From positions 1-7,132 of the forward strand of contig DATIKJ010000026.1 in NCBI GenBank assembly GCA_035477615.1: a DNA stretch of 7,132 nt. Direction: 5' to 3'. Made by a program: the position numbers and the translations under genes. The notes beneath the pieces are model-generated. The model searched no databases and was not told the origin of the DNA. It saw only the letters and a program-made list of their open reading frames with translations. Positions 1 to 6,132 of this stretch are shown piece after piece (the first letter of the stretch is position 1; each line of letters begins with the position of its first letter). The stretch is from UBA2277 sp035477615 (GTDB lineage: Bacteria; Patescibacteriota; Microgenomatia; UBA1400; MFAQ01).

Positions 1-794
1 TGATCAAAAACTAGATTACCAAGAGAGTAGAAAATTGGTTTTCCTTGATATGTTTCTTCAGTTTGAGTCCAGTGAGGATGATGACCAACAACAATATCTG
101 CACCAGAATCTATGGCAAGGTGAGCAAGGTATATTTGACGAGAAGTTGGATTTTTTTGGTACTCCACTCCCCAGTGAAAACTAGTAATTATCAAATCGGC
201 TGATTTTGTGGCCTCTAAAATTTGATCGATAATTTCTTTATCTTCAATTTGAGGAAAATCTGAAAAACCTAGATATGCCAGTTTTGTTTTCTTTACCGTA
301 TTAAACACTGGTTTTCCTAAACCAATGGGAATAATATTGTTGTTTTTGAGAATAGAAATGGTTTCATCAATTCCCTTTTGGCCTTGATTATTGATGTGAT
401 TATTAGCAAGAGTGGCAACATCTATTCCTGCAAAAACCAAACCAAAAACACTTTTAGGATCGGCACAAAAAATCATGCCTTTGTCAGTGGAACGACACCC
501 GGTGATAAAAGGAGACTCTAAATTAATAATAGAAACATCCGCTTCAGATAAAATTGAGGCAATATTTTTGAATGGCCAAGTAGGGTCGGCATATTTTTGG
601 ATACGAGTATTAACAGATCTACCGAGCATAACATCACCAGTAAAGACGATTGTCAAAACTGAAGAATCAGATGTATCGGGAAAAAATAATTCAGGGAGAC
701 GACTGGAAATGGGTAATGGTTTGGTAATAATCCATAAAGAGCCAATAATTAAACCAACAATGAAGAGAGTTAACAGTTTGGTGAGACTGTTCAT
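1..794 (-). CDS. CapA/PgsA-family metallophosphatase-like protein, membrane-anchored, C-terminus cut by window edge
   Basis: Translating the minus strand from the ATG at 794 gives 264 uninterrupted codons running off the left edge. Residues about 5-23 form a hydrophobic segment after a single lysine, a likely uncleaved signal anchor that places the rest outside the cytoplasmic membrane. The body carries the CapA (PGA_cap) signature in order: GDVMLGR at 53-59, NLESPF at 91-96, LANNH at 129-133, FHWG at 206-209, GHHPH at 237-241 and YSLGNLVFD at 256-264. The Asp, Asn and His residues in these motifs correspond to the metal-binding set of the calcineurin-like fold. CapA/PgsA takes part in poly-gamma-glutamate production in Bacillus, but no capB or capC homologue is in view and many family members lie outside such operons, so the substrate is unknown. 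The start overlaps the stop of the upstream hydrolase gene (ATGA), suggesting translational coupling. Family assignment is firm; role is not. Confidence 0.9.
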   Translation of the reverse strand, partial: MNSLTKLLTLFIVGLIIGSLWIITKPLPISSRLPELFFPDTSDSSVLTIVFTGDVMLGRSVNTRIQKYADPTWPFKNIASILSEADVSIINLESPFITGCRSTDKGMIFCADPKSVFGLVFAGIDVATLANNHINNQGQKGIDETISILKNNNIIPIGLGKPVFNTVKKTKLAYLGFSDFPQIEDKEIIDQILEATKSADLIITSFHWGVEYQKNPTSRQIYLAHLAIDSGADIVVGHHPHWTQTEETYQGKPIFYSLGNLVFD

Positions 795-1750
795 AGACTA
801 ATCATATTCCAAAAATGAGAATATGATTTGATAATATTTTCATGAGCTTTTTGTCTTTTTGAAAGATTTATTGAATCATCATAAGGAATGGTAGTTTCGA
901 TAACAAAAACAGCTTGAGCTGAATGTTTTGATTTTATTGTTTGTTTTTTTGGATCAAAGAACTGAGAGACAGAAAGAAATTCATCGATTGAACCATCTGG
1001 AGAGTTGGCAACTACTCCATCAACTATCTTTTCTCCAAATCTGGTTGTGCCATTTTTGACAACTGGCATATCGGACTCAATAAAAATTTTGTTTATTTCT
1101 TTGGCAATATTGAGTACTTTTTCCCCTTGGCCATAGGAATATACATAACAGGAAGTAATATTTCGAGGATCTCCTTTGGGAAATTTTTTGGGCACTCTAT
1201 CTTCGTGGTGATCGAAAACAAGTTCGGGTTGGTATATACCAACAGTATCTTTGACCCAGCCGGAGATTTGACTAGCTGTTTGGCTTGAAAATGTATTTGA
1301 CCTTGATGATTTTTTGATTTCATTGAGAAGTAACGGCTCAAAATCAGTAACACTAAGGCCTTTATGAAAGTCTCTTTTTTCGTTTTCATAACGCCAATCA
1401 CGATAATAACCGGAAGGATTCATTAAAGGAATAAAAACTATGGGAATACCGTGTTTTCCTATCTCTTTAATAATTTCCAGTTGTGAATAGAAAGCGTTGG
1501 GACCGGCGGGCTCTTCTCCGTGAACACCTCCCAAAATCCACAGGGATTTAACAGGATGATTTTTTTTAAGAGGAGTTTTGAAAGCGAAAATAGGAAGACC
1601 GTCTGCTTGGGTGGCAATTATCTCCGCTTGCCAACCGAAGTTCTCCAGCTCAAGATATTTTGACAAAAGATCAAACAAGGATCTTCTACCATCTTCTTGA
1701 TAAATATCCTTACAAGATAATACTTCAACTTTGTCTCTTACGAGATTCAT
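791..1750 (-). CDS. M14-family zinc carboxypeptidase / succinylglutamate desuccinylase-aspartoacylase-like hydrolase
   Basis: The 319-residue product has the M14 zinc-site pattern. GGVHGEE at 74-80 gives the HxxE pair (His77, Glu80). NPSGYYRDWR at 111-120 matches the substrate-binding Asn/Arg region. FDHHED at 179-184 supplies the third zinc ligand (His181 or His182). VIETT at 283-287 supplies the candidate catalytic glutamate, Glu285. The motif spacing and the GGVHGEEPAG wording resemble the AstE/AspA (DUF2817-like) branch as well as true carboxypeptidases. The reaction is therefore probably amide or peptide hydrolysis, for example trimming a peptide or N-acyl amino acid. No signal peptide is visible, so it is predicted cytoplasmic unless exported by another route. 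It lies 29 nt after rpsI and overlaps the CapA-like gene by 4 nt. No Shine-Dalgarno sequence precedes the ATG; a TATAAT box lies 6 nt upstream instead. Substrate cannot be told from sequence. Confidence 0.85.
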   Translation of the reverse strand: MNLVRDKVEVLSCKDIYQEDGRRSLFDLLSKYLELENFGWQAEIIATQADGLPIFAFKTPLKKNHPVKSLWILGGVHGEEPAGPNAFYSQLEIIKEIGKHGIPIVFIPLMNPSGYYRDWRYENEKRDFHKGLSVTDFEPLLLNEIKKSSRSNTFSSQTASQISGWVKDTVGIYQPELVFDHHEDRVPKKFPKGDPRNITSCYVYSYGQGEKVLNIAKEINKIFIESDMPVVKNGTTRFGEKIVDGVVANSPDGSIDEFLSVSQFFDPKKQTIKSKHSAQAVFVIETTIPYDDSINLSKRQKAHENIIKSYSHFWNMISL

Positions 1751-1756
1751 AAGTGA

Positions 1757-1762
1757 ATTATA
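1757..1762 (-). promoter_or_regulatory. Candidate -10 box (TATAAT) just before the M14-like gene
   Basis: A perfect TATAAT lies on the minus strand in the rpsI/M14 spacer, with six bases (ttcact plus one t by edge counting) before the ATG at 1750. At normal -10 to start-site spacing transcription would begin at or next to the ATG, giving a leaderless mRNA. No convincing -35 is seen 16-18 bp upstream, and there is no TGN extension. The hexamer alone is weak evidence in AT-rich DNA. Confidence 0.3.
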
Positions 1763-1779
1763 TCTTGGCTTGTATGTGC

Positions 1780-2259
1780 TTAACGTTTTGGAGATTGCTT
1801 CTTGGCGCGAGCACGACCACCTTGGCCGGATTTTCTGGTTTCTTTCATTCGGGGATCACGAGTAAGGAAACCGCCATCGCGCATCAATTTTTTGAATTTC
1901 TCAGGATCTGCCTTCATCAAAGCACGACCGATACCATTCATAATTGCTTCAGCTTGTCCCATAAGACCGCCACCAGCTACTTTGATACTGCCAGTGTATT
2001 GACCTAAGATGTCGGCAACAACGAAAGGAGAATGAATCATTTTTTTTATGGTTTCACCTTTAAAGTAAACAGATAATGGTTTGCTGTTTATAGTGAGCTC
2101 TTGTTTGCCAGGCCAGATACGAACACGAGCAATTGAAGTTTTTCGACGGCCAACAGCGGCAAAGTATTCTTTGGGCATAGTGAGGACGCCTTTTTTGACT
2201 GGAGTAGTTTTGACTGGCTTAATTGCGACTTTTGATTTTTTGGTTAGTTTTTGGGCCAT
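1780..2259 (-). CDS. rpsI: 30S ribosomal protein S9
   Basis: S9 binds the 3' major (head) domain of 16S rRNA in the 30S subunit, and its C-terminal tail reaches the P-site tRNA. The 159-residue product shows the family core: YFAAVGRRKTSIARVRI at 32-48, VAGGGLMGQAEAI at 94-106, GIGRAL at 109-114, and LTRDPRMKETRKSGQGGRAR at 132-151. It ends in Pro-Lys-Arg, keeping the terminal arginine that contacts tRNA. Bacterial S9 is usually about 130 aa; the excess is a basic, low-complexity N-terminal stretch of about 28 residues. An internal ATG at 2178 (Met28, MPKEYFAAVG) would give the canonical length. I prefer the upstream ATG because it lies 2 nt after the rplM stop, matching the packing of the cluster, but neither start has a Shine-Dalgarno sequence. 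Confidence 0.97.
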   Translation of the reverse strand: MAQKLTKKSKVAIKPVKTTPVKKGVLTMPKEYFAAVGRRKTSIARVRIWPGKQELTINSKPLSVYFKGETIKKMIHSPFVVADILGQYTGSIKVAGGGLMGQAEAIMNGIGRALMKADPEKFKKLMRDGGFLTRDPRMKETRKSGQGGRARAKKQSPKR

Positions 2260-2261
2260 GT

Positions 2262-2696
2262 TTATTTTTCAATTTTTTTGTTAAGACCAAGCTCAGTGGC
2301 ATATGGATGTTTGTCTCCGGCGAAAAGTTTGAGTCTTCTTTGTCTGTTTTGTTGGTGTTTATCTTTGGGAAGCATACCTTTGACGGACTTTTCGATAACC
2401 TTACGAGAGTCTTTAGCGAGTAGTTGTCCTAGGGTAATGTCTTTGAGGCCACCTGGGAAACCTGAGTGAGAGTAGTAGATTTTATCGGTGAGTTTTTTGC
2501 CAGTAACTTTTATTTTGTCTGAGTTTATGGCAACAACGTAATCACCTTGGTCGAGATGGGAGCCAGTAAGGGTTTTACCTTTGCCCATGAGAAGGGTGGC
2601 TATTTGAACAGAAACACGACCGAGAATTTGACCGTCAAGATCAATCAAGTGCCATTTTCTTTTGATGTCGGTTGGTTTTAAAGTTGTAGTTTTCAT
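2262..2696 (-). CDS. rplM: 50S ribosomal protein L13
   Basis: L13 is an early-assembly protein of the large subunit that binds 23S rRNA. The 144-residue length is typical. Conserved blocks are visible: WHLIDLDGQILGRVSVQIA at 15-33, GDYVVAINSDKIKVTGKK at 51-68, YYSHSGFPGGLK at 74-85 and VKGMLPKD at 105-112 followed by a basic stretch, RLKLFAGDKHPY at 121-132. It begins 5 nt after the rplQ stop and ends 2 nt before rpsI, so it is almost certainly cotranscribed with both. In Escherichia coli rplM-rpsI form a separate operon; here they sit directly behind the alpha operon, as in many other bacteria but without truA between. Confidence 0.98.
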   Translation of the reverse strand: MKTTTLKPTDIKRKWHLIDLDGQILGRVSVQIATLLMGKGKTLTGSHLDQGDYVVAINSDKIKVTGKKLTDKIYYSHSGFPGGLKDITLGQLLAKDSRKVIEKSVKGMLPKDKHQQNRQRRLKLFAGDKHPYATELGLNKKIEK

Positions 2697-2701
2697 AGGA
2701 T

Positions 2702-3139
2702 TTACTTAGCTTTTTTGGTTTCTTTAACAGGAGCTACTTTGACTTTTTTCTCAACAACCTTTTTCTCTACAACTGGGGGCTGGGCCATGAGAGTAAGAGT
2801 GGCAATGGAAGTGGCGTCGCCTTTTTGGACAGATACTTTTTGAATAGTGGTGAAACCACTTTTGCGAGTACCCATGACAGGGATAATGGCGTCAATAAGT
2901 CTGTTGGCCGACTTGGGTGAACCAAGAGTTGCGGCGACGTTGCGACGTGAGGCGAGTGTACCTTCTGTAGCTTTGGCAGCAAGTTTATCAAACAAGCGTT
3001 TGATGACTTTGGCCTTGGAAACAGTAGTTGTTAGCTTTCCATGCTCAATTAGTGATTTGAGCTGAACTCTAAACAAGGACTTTCTTGAGTTTGAGTCACG
3101 ATTGAGCTTTGGAAGTTTTGATTGATGACGTCGTCCCAT
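2702..3139 (-). CDS. rplQ: 50S ribosomal protein L17 with lysine-rich C-terminal tail
   Basis: L17 is a large-subunit protein located near the polypeptide exit tunnel. The core reads as L17 from the first residues: Met-Gly-Arg-Arg, LNRDSNSRKSLFR at 12-24, LIEHGKLTTTVSKAK at 30-44 and SRRNVAATLGSP at 64-75, then a GDATSIATLTLM segment at 107-118 matching the family's usual C-terminus. Usual length is about 116-127 residues. Here residues 120-145 form an extra tail rich in Lys, Val and Glu containing a VVEKK duplication. It starts 2 nt after the rpoA stop, the classic alpha-operon arrangement, and lies 5 nt before rplM. Confidence 0.97.
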   Translation of the reverse strand: MGRRHQSKLPKLNRDSNSRKSLFRVQLKSLIEHGKLTTTVSKAKVIKRLFDKLAAKATEGTLASRRNVAATLGSPKSANRLIDAIIPVMGTRKSGFTTIQKVSVQKGDATSIATLTLMAQPPVVEKKVVEKKVKVAPVKETKKAK

Positions 3140-3141
3140 AT

Positions 3142-4044
3142 TTATTCAATGATAATGCCCTTCTCGCCTGCTTTTTCGATGACTTGCATGGCAGATTTTT
3201 CGCCAAGATTTTTGACTTTTTTAAGGTCAGCGAGATTGAGAGCTTTAAGGTCTGATAATTTGTTGATATCGGCTTTTTTAAGAGCGTTTAGAACACGTGT
3301 GGGTAGATCAAGATCGTCGACAAAACCGGCTGTTTCAATAACTTTCTTGGATTTGACTTCTTGAATGTATGCCTCGGCGGAGTTGATGTAGTCAAAAAAG
3401 CTAGTGGTAATACGGGCAGCACTCTTGACAGCTTCCTCTGGAGTGATTGTGCCATTGGTAGTAAGAGCAACGCGTACTTTGTCGTAGTTACTAGAACGTC
3501 CAACACGAGCAGCTTCGATGGTGTAATTGGCTTTGATAACTGGTGAGTAGGAAGAGTCTAGAGGAATAACGCCAATTTCGTCTGTAGCATTTTCTTCGGC
3601 TGAGACATAACCCATACCTTTGGCAACAGTTATTGTGGCTCCAAGCTTGGCTTTGGCTGAAGTTAAGTGACAAAGCACAACTTCTGGGTTAGCAAGGGTA
3701 ACGTTGGCAGGAAGATCTAGGTCTGACGCCTTGACGACGGTGACACCAGAAGCTTTGAGTTTGATCTCAACTGGTTCGTCGGAATCAACGGAGAAGTTTA
3801 GGGTTTTGAGATTAAGAATAAGCTCTAAAACATCTTCTTTCATACCAGCTAGGGTAGAAAATTGATGAGATACACCGTCGATTTTGACACGAGTAGCGGC
3901 ACCTCCTTCTAGAGAGGTTAATAAAACACGACGAAGAGCGTTACCGAGAGTGTGTCCAAAATTTTGTGGAAGCGGTTCGATGATAACTTCGGCGGAATTA
4001 ACAGCAATGTCCTTGACTGAAACTTTGAAATTTGGTTCTAACAT
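3142..4044 (-). CDS. rpoA: DNA-directed RNA polymerase subunit alpha
   Basis: The alpha subunit dimerises to nucleate RNA polymerase assembly, and its C-terminal domain contacts UP elements and activators. The N-terminal domain shows NFGHTLGNALRRVLLTSLEG at 28-47, the dimerisation and beta-contact segment, then the GMKEDVLELILNLK insert region at 68-81 and DEIGVIPLDSSYSPV at 155-169. The C-terminal helix-hairpin domain follows a linker and shows LPTRVLNALKKADI at 247-260 and NLGEKS at 279-284. Arg250 and Asn253 align with the DNA-contacting Arg265 and Asn268 of E. coli, so UP-element recognition is probably kept. The 300-residue length is slightly shorter than the E. coli protein (329). A 30-nt A-rich spacer without a Shine-Dalgarno sequence separates it from rpsD. 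Confidence 0.98.
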   Translation of the reverse strand: MLEPNFKVSVKDIAVNSAEVIIEPLPQNFGHTLGNALRRVLLTSLEGGAATRVKIDGVSHQFSTLAGMKEDVLELILNLKTLNFSVDSDEPVEIKLKASGVTVVKASDLDLPANVTLANPEVVLCHLTSAKAKLGATITVAKGMGYVSAEENATDEIGVIPLDSSYSPVIKANYTIEAARVGRSSNYDKVRVALTTNGTITPEEAVKSAARITTSFFDYINSAEAYIQEVKSKKVIETAGFVDDLDLPTRVLNALKKADINKLSDLKALNLADLKKVKNLGEKSAMQVIEKAGEKGIIIE

Positions 4045-4074
4045 TTTCTTTTGTTTTTTAATTGCTAAATATAA

Positions 4075-4698
4075 TTATCTTGAGTAGTACTCGATGATAA
4101 GATTCTCTTTGGTGTCACTACCGATTTCTTCACGAGTAGGAAGACGATCAATTTTACCTTCGGCACCTTTTCTGGATAACCATTTGGCTGGAGTAGATTT
4201 CTCGGTGAGATTGGGAGCGACAAAAACAAACTTGGTAGATTTCTCGGTGAGAGTTACTGTTTGACCTGGTTTGGTGAGGAAGGAAGCAATATCAACCTTT
4301 TTACCATCGACTTTGACGTTTCCATGAGTAACTAGCTGACGAGCTAAGGATCTACTGGTGACAAAACCAAGACGGAAAACAATGTTGTCTAAACGAGATT
4401 CAAGAAGTTGCATGAGGACTTCACCTGTGTTTTGAGGAGACTTGATAGCTATTTCGTAGTATTTATGGAACTGATTTTCTAGAACGCCATATGAGCGCTT
4501 GGCCTTTTGTTTCTCACGAAGCTGAATGCCATAACCAGAAAGACGACCATGGGATCTTTTTTTACCATGTTGACCAGGTATCTGAGCACCTTTTTTCTCA
4601 ATCGGACATTTTGGAGAGAAACAACGTTCTCCTTTGAGATAAAGTTTGACGCCTTCACGACGACAGAGTCTGCATTTGGGGTCGATGTATTTAGCCAT
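4075..4698 (-). CDS. rpsD: 30S ribosomal protein S4, zinc-binding (C+) form
   Basis: S4 is a primary 16S rRNA binder that nucleates 30S assembly. The 207-residue product has the cysteine-type N-terminus: Cys9-X2-Cys12-X13-Cys26-X4-Cys31, expected to hold one zinc ion. The family core follows: IPGQHG at 40-45, QLREKQKAKRSYGVLE at 59-74, the S4 RNA-binding domain from about 100 (LESRLDNIVFRLGF at 99-112, ARQLVTHGNVKVDGKKVDI at 119-137), and the end block RLPTREEI at 185-192. An 18-bp in-frame direct repeat encodes LTEKST twice (150-155 and 164-169), in the stretch where the family is least conserved. It lies 22 nt after rpsK and 30 nt before rpoA. In E. coli S4 represses this operon through a leader pseudoknot; no equivalent was identified here. 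Confidence 0.98.
   Translation of the reverse strand: MAKYIDPKCRLCRREGVKLYLKGERCFSPKCPIEKKGAQIPGQHGKKRSHGRLSGYGIQLREKQKAKRSYGVLENQFHKYYEIAIKSPQNTGEVLMQLLESRLDNIVFRLGFVTSRSLARQLVTHGNVKVDGKKVDIASFLTKPGQTVTLTEKSTKFVFVAPNLTEKSTPAKWLSRKGAEGKIDRLPTREEIGSDTKENLIIEYYSR
4193..4252 (-). repeat. 18-bp in-frame direct repeat inside rpsD
   Basis: The same 18 bases occur at 4193-4210 and 4235-4252, exactly 42 bp apart, so the frame is preserved (14 codons). On the coding strand each copy specifies the end of a Leu-Thr-Glu-Lys-Ser-Thr hexapeptide. The first copy sits where S4 proteins normally have an REKS-like motif at the end of the RNA-binding domain, and the second lies just before the conserved Pro-x-x-Trp-Leu. 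It could be a local duplication or convergent coding of a favoured peptide. Confidence 0.8.
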
Positions 4699-4720
4699 AT
4701 TTTATTTCTTTATATATTTA

Positions 4721-5137
4721 TTAGACTCTTCTAGTTTTTTTGGGGCGACAGCCATTGTGAGGAATGGAGGTGGTGTCGGCCAGTAAATTAATTTCAACAC
4801 TGGCTGTTTTTAAAACACGAAGAGCAGCATCTTTGCCTGGACCAGGTCCTTTAAGAAAAACGTCGACGGAAGTGAGACCTAAAGACTTGGCTTTTCGAGT
4901 ACCTTCTTCAATGATGGTAGTAGCGGCAAAAGGAGTTGAACGTTTGGCTCCTTTGAAACCACAAGTTCCAGCTGAGCTCCAGCAAATGACATCACCGTTC
5001 ATATTGGTGAAAGAAACATAAGTAGTATTAAATGTGGACTTGACGTACATCTTTCCCTGACCACTTTTAAAATGAACAGCGGAAGCTTTCTTAACTTTTT
5101 TGGTTACGACTTTGGTTTTGGTTACTTTTTCTGGCAT
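4721..5137 (-). CDS. rpsK: 30S ribosomal protein S11 with basic N-terminal extension
   Basis: S11 sits on the platform of the 30S subunit near the E site and helps shape the mRNA path with S7. The 138-residue product has the conserved FNTTYVSFTNMNGDVICWSS region at 36-55 (shown as the 20 residues), GFKGAKRSTPFAA at 60-72, KGPGPGKDAALR at 96-107 and the nearly invariant IPHNGCRPKKTRRV end at 125-138. Typical bacterial S11 is about 127-130 residues. The extra length is a Lys/Val/Thr-rich leader of roughly 20 residues before the core. Spacing is 11 nt from rpsM and 22 nt to rpsD. No Shine-Dalgarno sequence is seen before the ATG. Confidence 0.97.
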   Translation of the reverse strand: MPEKVTKTKVVTKKVKKASAVHFKSGQGKMYVKSTFNTTYVSFTNMNGDVICWSSAGTCGFKGAKRSTPFAATTIIEEGTRKAKSLGLTSVDVFLKGPGPGKDAALRVLKTASVEINLLADTTSIPHNGCRPKKTRRV

Positions 5138-5148
5138 GGTTATTTAAG

Positions 5149-5550
5149 TTATTTCTTGGCGGCTGATTCTACTTTGGAAGCGGCTTCTTTGGAGATAGCA
5201 CCGATAGTTTTTCTCTTACCCTTACGGGTACGAGCATTGGTACGAGTTCTTTGGCCGTGAACTGGAAGCCCCATAGCGTGGCGAAGGCCACGATATGCTT
5301 GAATTCTTTTGAGAGTTTCGATGTTGTTGCGAACTGCTTTTCTAAGTTCACCTTCTGTAGGGAGAGTTTCAATAGCGGCTTGAATATTTTTGAACTCTTC
5401 TGAGGTTAAGTTTTTGGTACGAATATTTGGCTCTACTTTAGCGACTTTGAGAATGTCTTTGGCGACCTTGTCACCGATTCCATAGATATATGTTAAAGCT
5501 ATATCAATTCTTTTTTCGTTGGGAATGTCGATACCGGCTATTCTAGGCAT
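5149..5550 (-). CDS. rpsM: 30S ribosomal protein S13
   Basis: S13 sits in the head of the 30S subunit, contacting the P-site tRNA and the intersubunit bridge to the large subunit. The product (133 aa, slightly longer than the 118 aa E. coli protein) begins with MPRIAGIDIPNEKRI, has the helix-turn-helix segment LTYIYGIG at 19-26, and carries the strongly conserved RGLRHAMGLPVHGQRTRTNA at 87-106 followed by RTRKGKRKT. The lysine-rich C-terminal end is the tRNA-contacting tail. It lies 13 nt after rpmJ and 11 nt before rpsK, in the canonical infA-rpmJ-rpsM-rpsK order. The leader is AT-only just before the ATG, with no Shine-Dalgarno sequence. Confidence 0.98.
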   Translation of the reverse strand: MPRIAGIDIPNEKRIDIALTYIYGIGDKVAKDILKVAKVEPNIRTKNLTSEEFKNIQAAIETLPTEGELRKAVRNNIETLKRIQAYRGLRHAMGLPVHGQRTRTNARTRKGKRKTIGAISKEAASKVESAAKK

Positions 5551-5563
5551 ATTTTGATTTTAA

Positions 5564-5677
5564 TTATCCTTGACGCTGTTTATGGCGTGGGTTGGTACAA
5601 ATAATGAACACCTTCCCATGGCGTTTAATAATTTTGCAGTTTTTGCATCTGGGTCTGACTGACGATTGAACGCGCAT
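5564..5677 (-). CDS. rpmJ: 50S ribosomal protein L36
   Basis: A 37-codon gene on the minus strand between infA and rpsM, found by direct translation of the gap. It starts MRVQSSVRP and ends NPRHKQRQG, and aligns along its whole length with L36. The zinc-ribbon ligands are present as Cys11-X2-Cys14, Cys27 and His32 (CxxC...C....H), the zinc-binding form of L36. L36 binds 23S rRNA and is the smallest large-subunit protein. It is complete, with a TAA stop 13 nt before rpsM. It follows infA after a 65-nt AT-rich spacer that contains a TATAAT box and three GTTTAAG copies. Confidence 0.97.
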   Translation of the reverse strand: MRVQSSVRPRCKNCKIIKRHGKVFIICTNPRHKQRQG

Positions 5678-5681
5678 GCGT

Positions 5682-5712
5682 GTTTAAGGTTTAAGTTATT
5701 AATAAGTTTAAG
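5682..5712. repeat. Three copies of GTTTAAG in the infA-rpmJ spacer
   Basis: GTTTAAG (CTTAAAC on the coding strand) occurs at 5682-5688, 5689-5695 and 5706-5712. The first two are directly tandem and the third follows a 10-bp palindrome, TTATTAATAA, at 5696-5705. The cluster would form most of the rpmJ leader if the TATAAT at 5714-5719 is used. In AT-rich spacer DNA this may be chance. Confidence 0.5.
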
Positions 5713-5713
5713 T

Positions 5714-5719
5714 ATTATA
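5714..5719 (-). promoter_or_regulatory. Candidate internal -10 box upstream of rpmJ
   Basis: A perfect TATAAT on the minus strand just after infA would start transcription near 5707, leaving a leader of about 30 nt before rpmJ. The nearest TTGA-like hexamer (5741-5746, overlapping the infA stop) is 21 bp away, too far for a standard -35, so support is limited to the -10. Confidence 0.3.
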
Positions 5720-5742
5720 AAGCAAACGGGACAGAAAAAGGA

Positions 5743-5961
5743 TCAACCTTGCCGGTATGTGATTCTGCCTTTGTCGGTGTCGTATGGGCTCATTTCGAGC
5801 TTAACTTTGTCACCGGGCATCACTCGAATGCGATAGAGTCGCATTTTTCCTGCAAGATGAGCCAAGATTTCTCTGCCGTCTTCGAGAGTCACCCGAAATT
5901 GTGTATTGGGTAAAGCCTCGGAAACGACTCCGTTTACCTCAGTCATCTGGTTTTTAGCCAT
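5743..5961 (-). CDS. infA: Translation initiation factor IF-1
   Basis: IF-1 occupies the 30S A site during initiation and works with IF-2 and IF-3. The product from the ATG at 5961 is 72 residues, exactly the family norm, and begins Met-Ala-Lys as in most IF-1s. The S1/OB-fold signature is intact: VNGVVSEALPNTQFRVTLED, then LAHLAGKMRLYRIRVMPGDK, then SPYDTDKGRITYR near the end. The frame is open to an upstream ATG at 6000, but the 13 added residues match nothing in the family and overlap a candidate -10, so I choose 5961. There is no Shine-Dalgarno sequence before either ATG. A divergent small gene separates infA from map, so infA should have its own promoter between 5962 and 6104. Confidence 0.97.
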   Translation of the reverse strand: MAKNQMTEVNGVVSEALPNTQFRVTLEDGREILAHLAGKMRLYRIRVMPGDKVKLEMSPYDTDKGRITYRQG

Positions 5962-5980
5962 ATTTAGTTGTACGAGCGTT

Positions 5981-5989
5981 ATTGTACCA
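5981..5989 (-). promoter_or_regulatory. infA: Candidate extended -10 promoter element for infA
   Basis: On the minus strand TGG-TACAAT matches an extended -10 (TGN plus hexamer, 5 of 6 to TATAAT). The start site would fall near 5974, giving a short leader of about 12 nt to the chosen infA ATG. The -35 position 17 bp upstream matches only about 3 of 6. A second TACAAT/TATAGT pair lies further upstream. Confidence 0.35.
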
Positions 5990-6041
5990 AATACAGGCAT
6001 ATTTTGCTAGTGCCTGATTACGATACCACTCAATAGGTTTG

Positions 6042-6052
6042 ATTGTACTATA
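6042..6052 (-). promoter_or_regulatory. Alternative -10 cluster for infA (TATAGTACAAT)
   Basis: Overlapping TATAGT and TACAAT hexamers occur on the minus strand in the divergent spacer. With a 16-bp spacer the -35 position would read TTCACG (4 of 6). If used, the infA leader would be about 75 nt. This is an alternative to, or additional to, the extended -10 at 5981-5989. Confidence 0.3.
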
Positions 6053-6103
6053 AAAAGCATAATCGTGAAGCGATCACAAAACTATTGAATCATACCCTAT
6101 AGC

Positions 6104-6132
6104 TTGACATTTTATAGCATTTAAGTTATATT
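6104..6132 (+). promoter_or_regulatory. Sigma-70-type promoter for the small plus-strand gene
   Basis: A perfect TTGACA at 6104-6109, a 17-bp spacer, and TATATT (5 of 6) at 6127-6132 make the best promoter in the window. The predicted start near 6139 gives a 5' leader of about 43 nt before the GTG at 6182. It fires away from infA and toward map. Confidence 0.8.

Noticed and set aside
1..794. Poly-gamma-glutamate capsule locus
   Set aside because: Only a CapA-like gene is present; no CapB ligase or CapC appears in the window, and the family is widespread outside capsule operons.
412..801. 129-codon plus-strand frame across the left region
   Set aside because: It is antisense to the CapA-like gene, whose minus-strand translation carries a full set of family motifs; the plus-strand product shows no recognisable domain.
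4699..4720. TATATA-rich spacer before rpsD as a promoter
   Set aside because: The sequence is simply AT-rich like every spacer in the operon, with no -35 at usable distance.
5743..6000. Longer IF-1 starting at the ATG at 6000 (85 aa)
   Set aside because: The extra 13 residues match nothing in IF-1, the canonical Met-Ala-Lys start at 5961 gives the standard 72 aa, and the extension overlaps a TGG-TACAAT promoter-like element.
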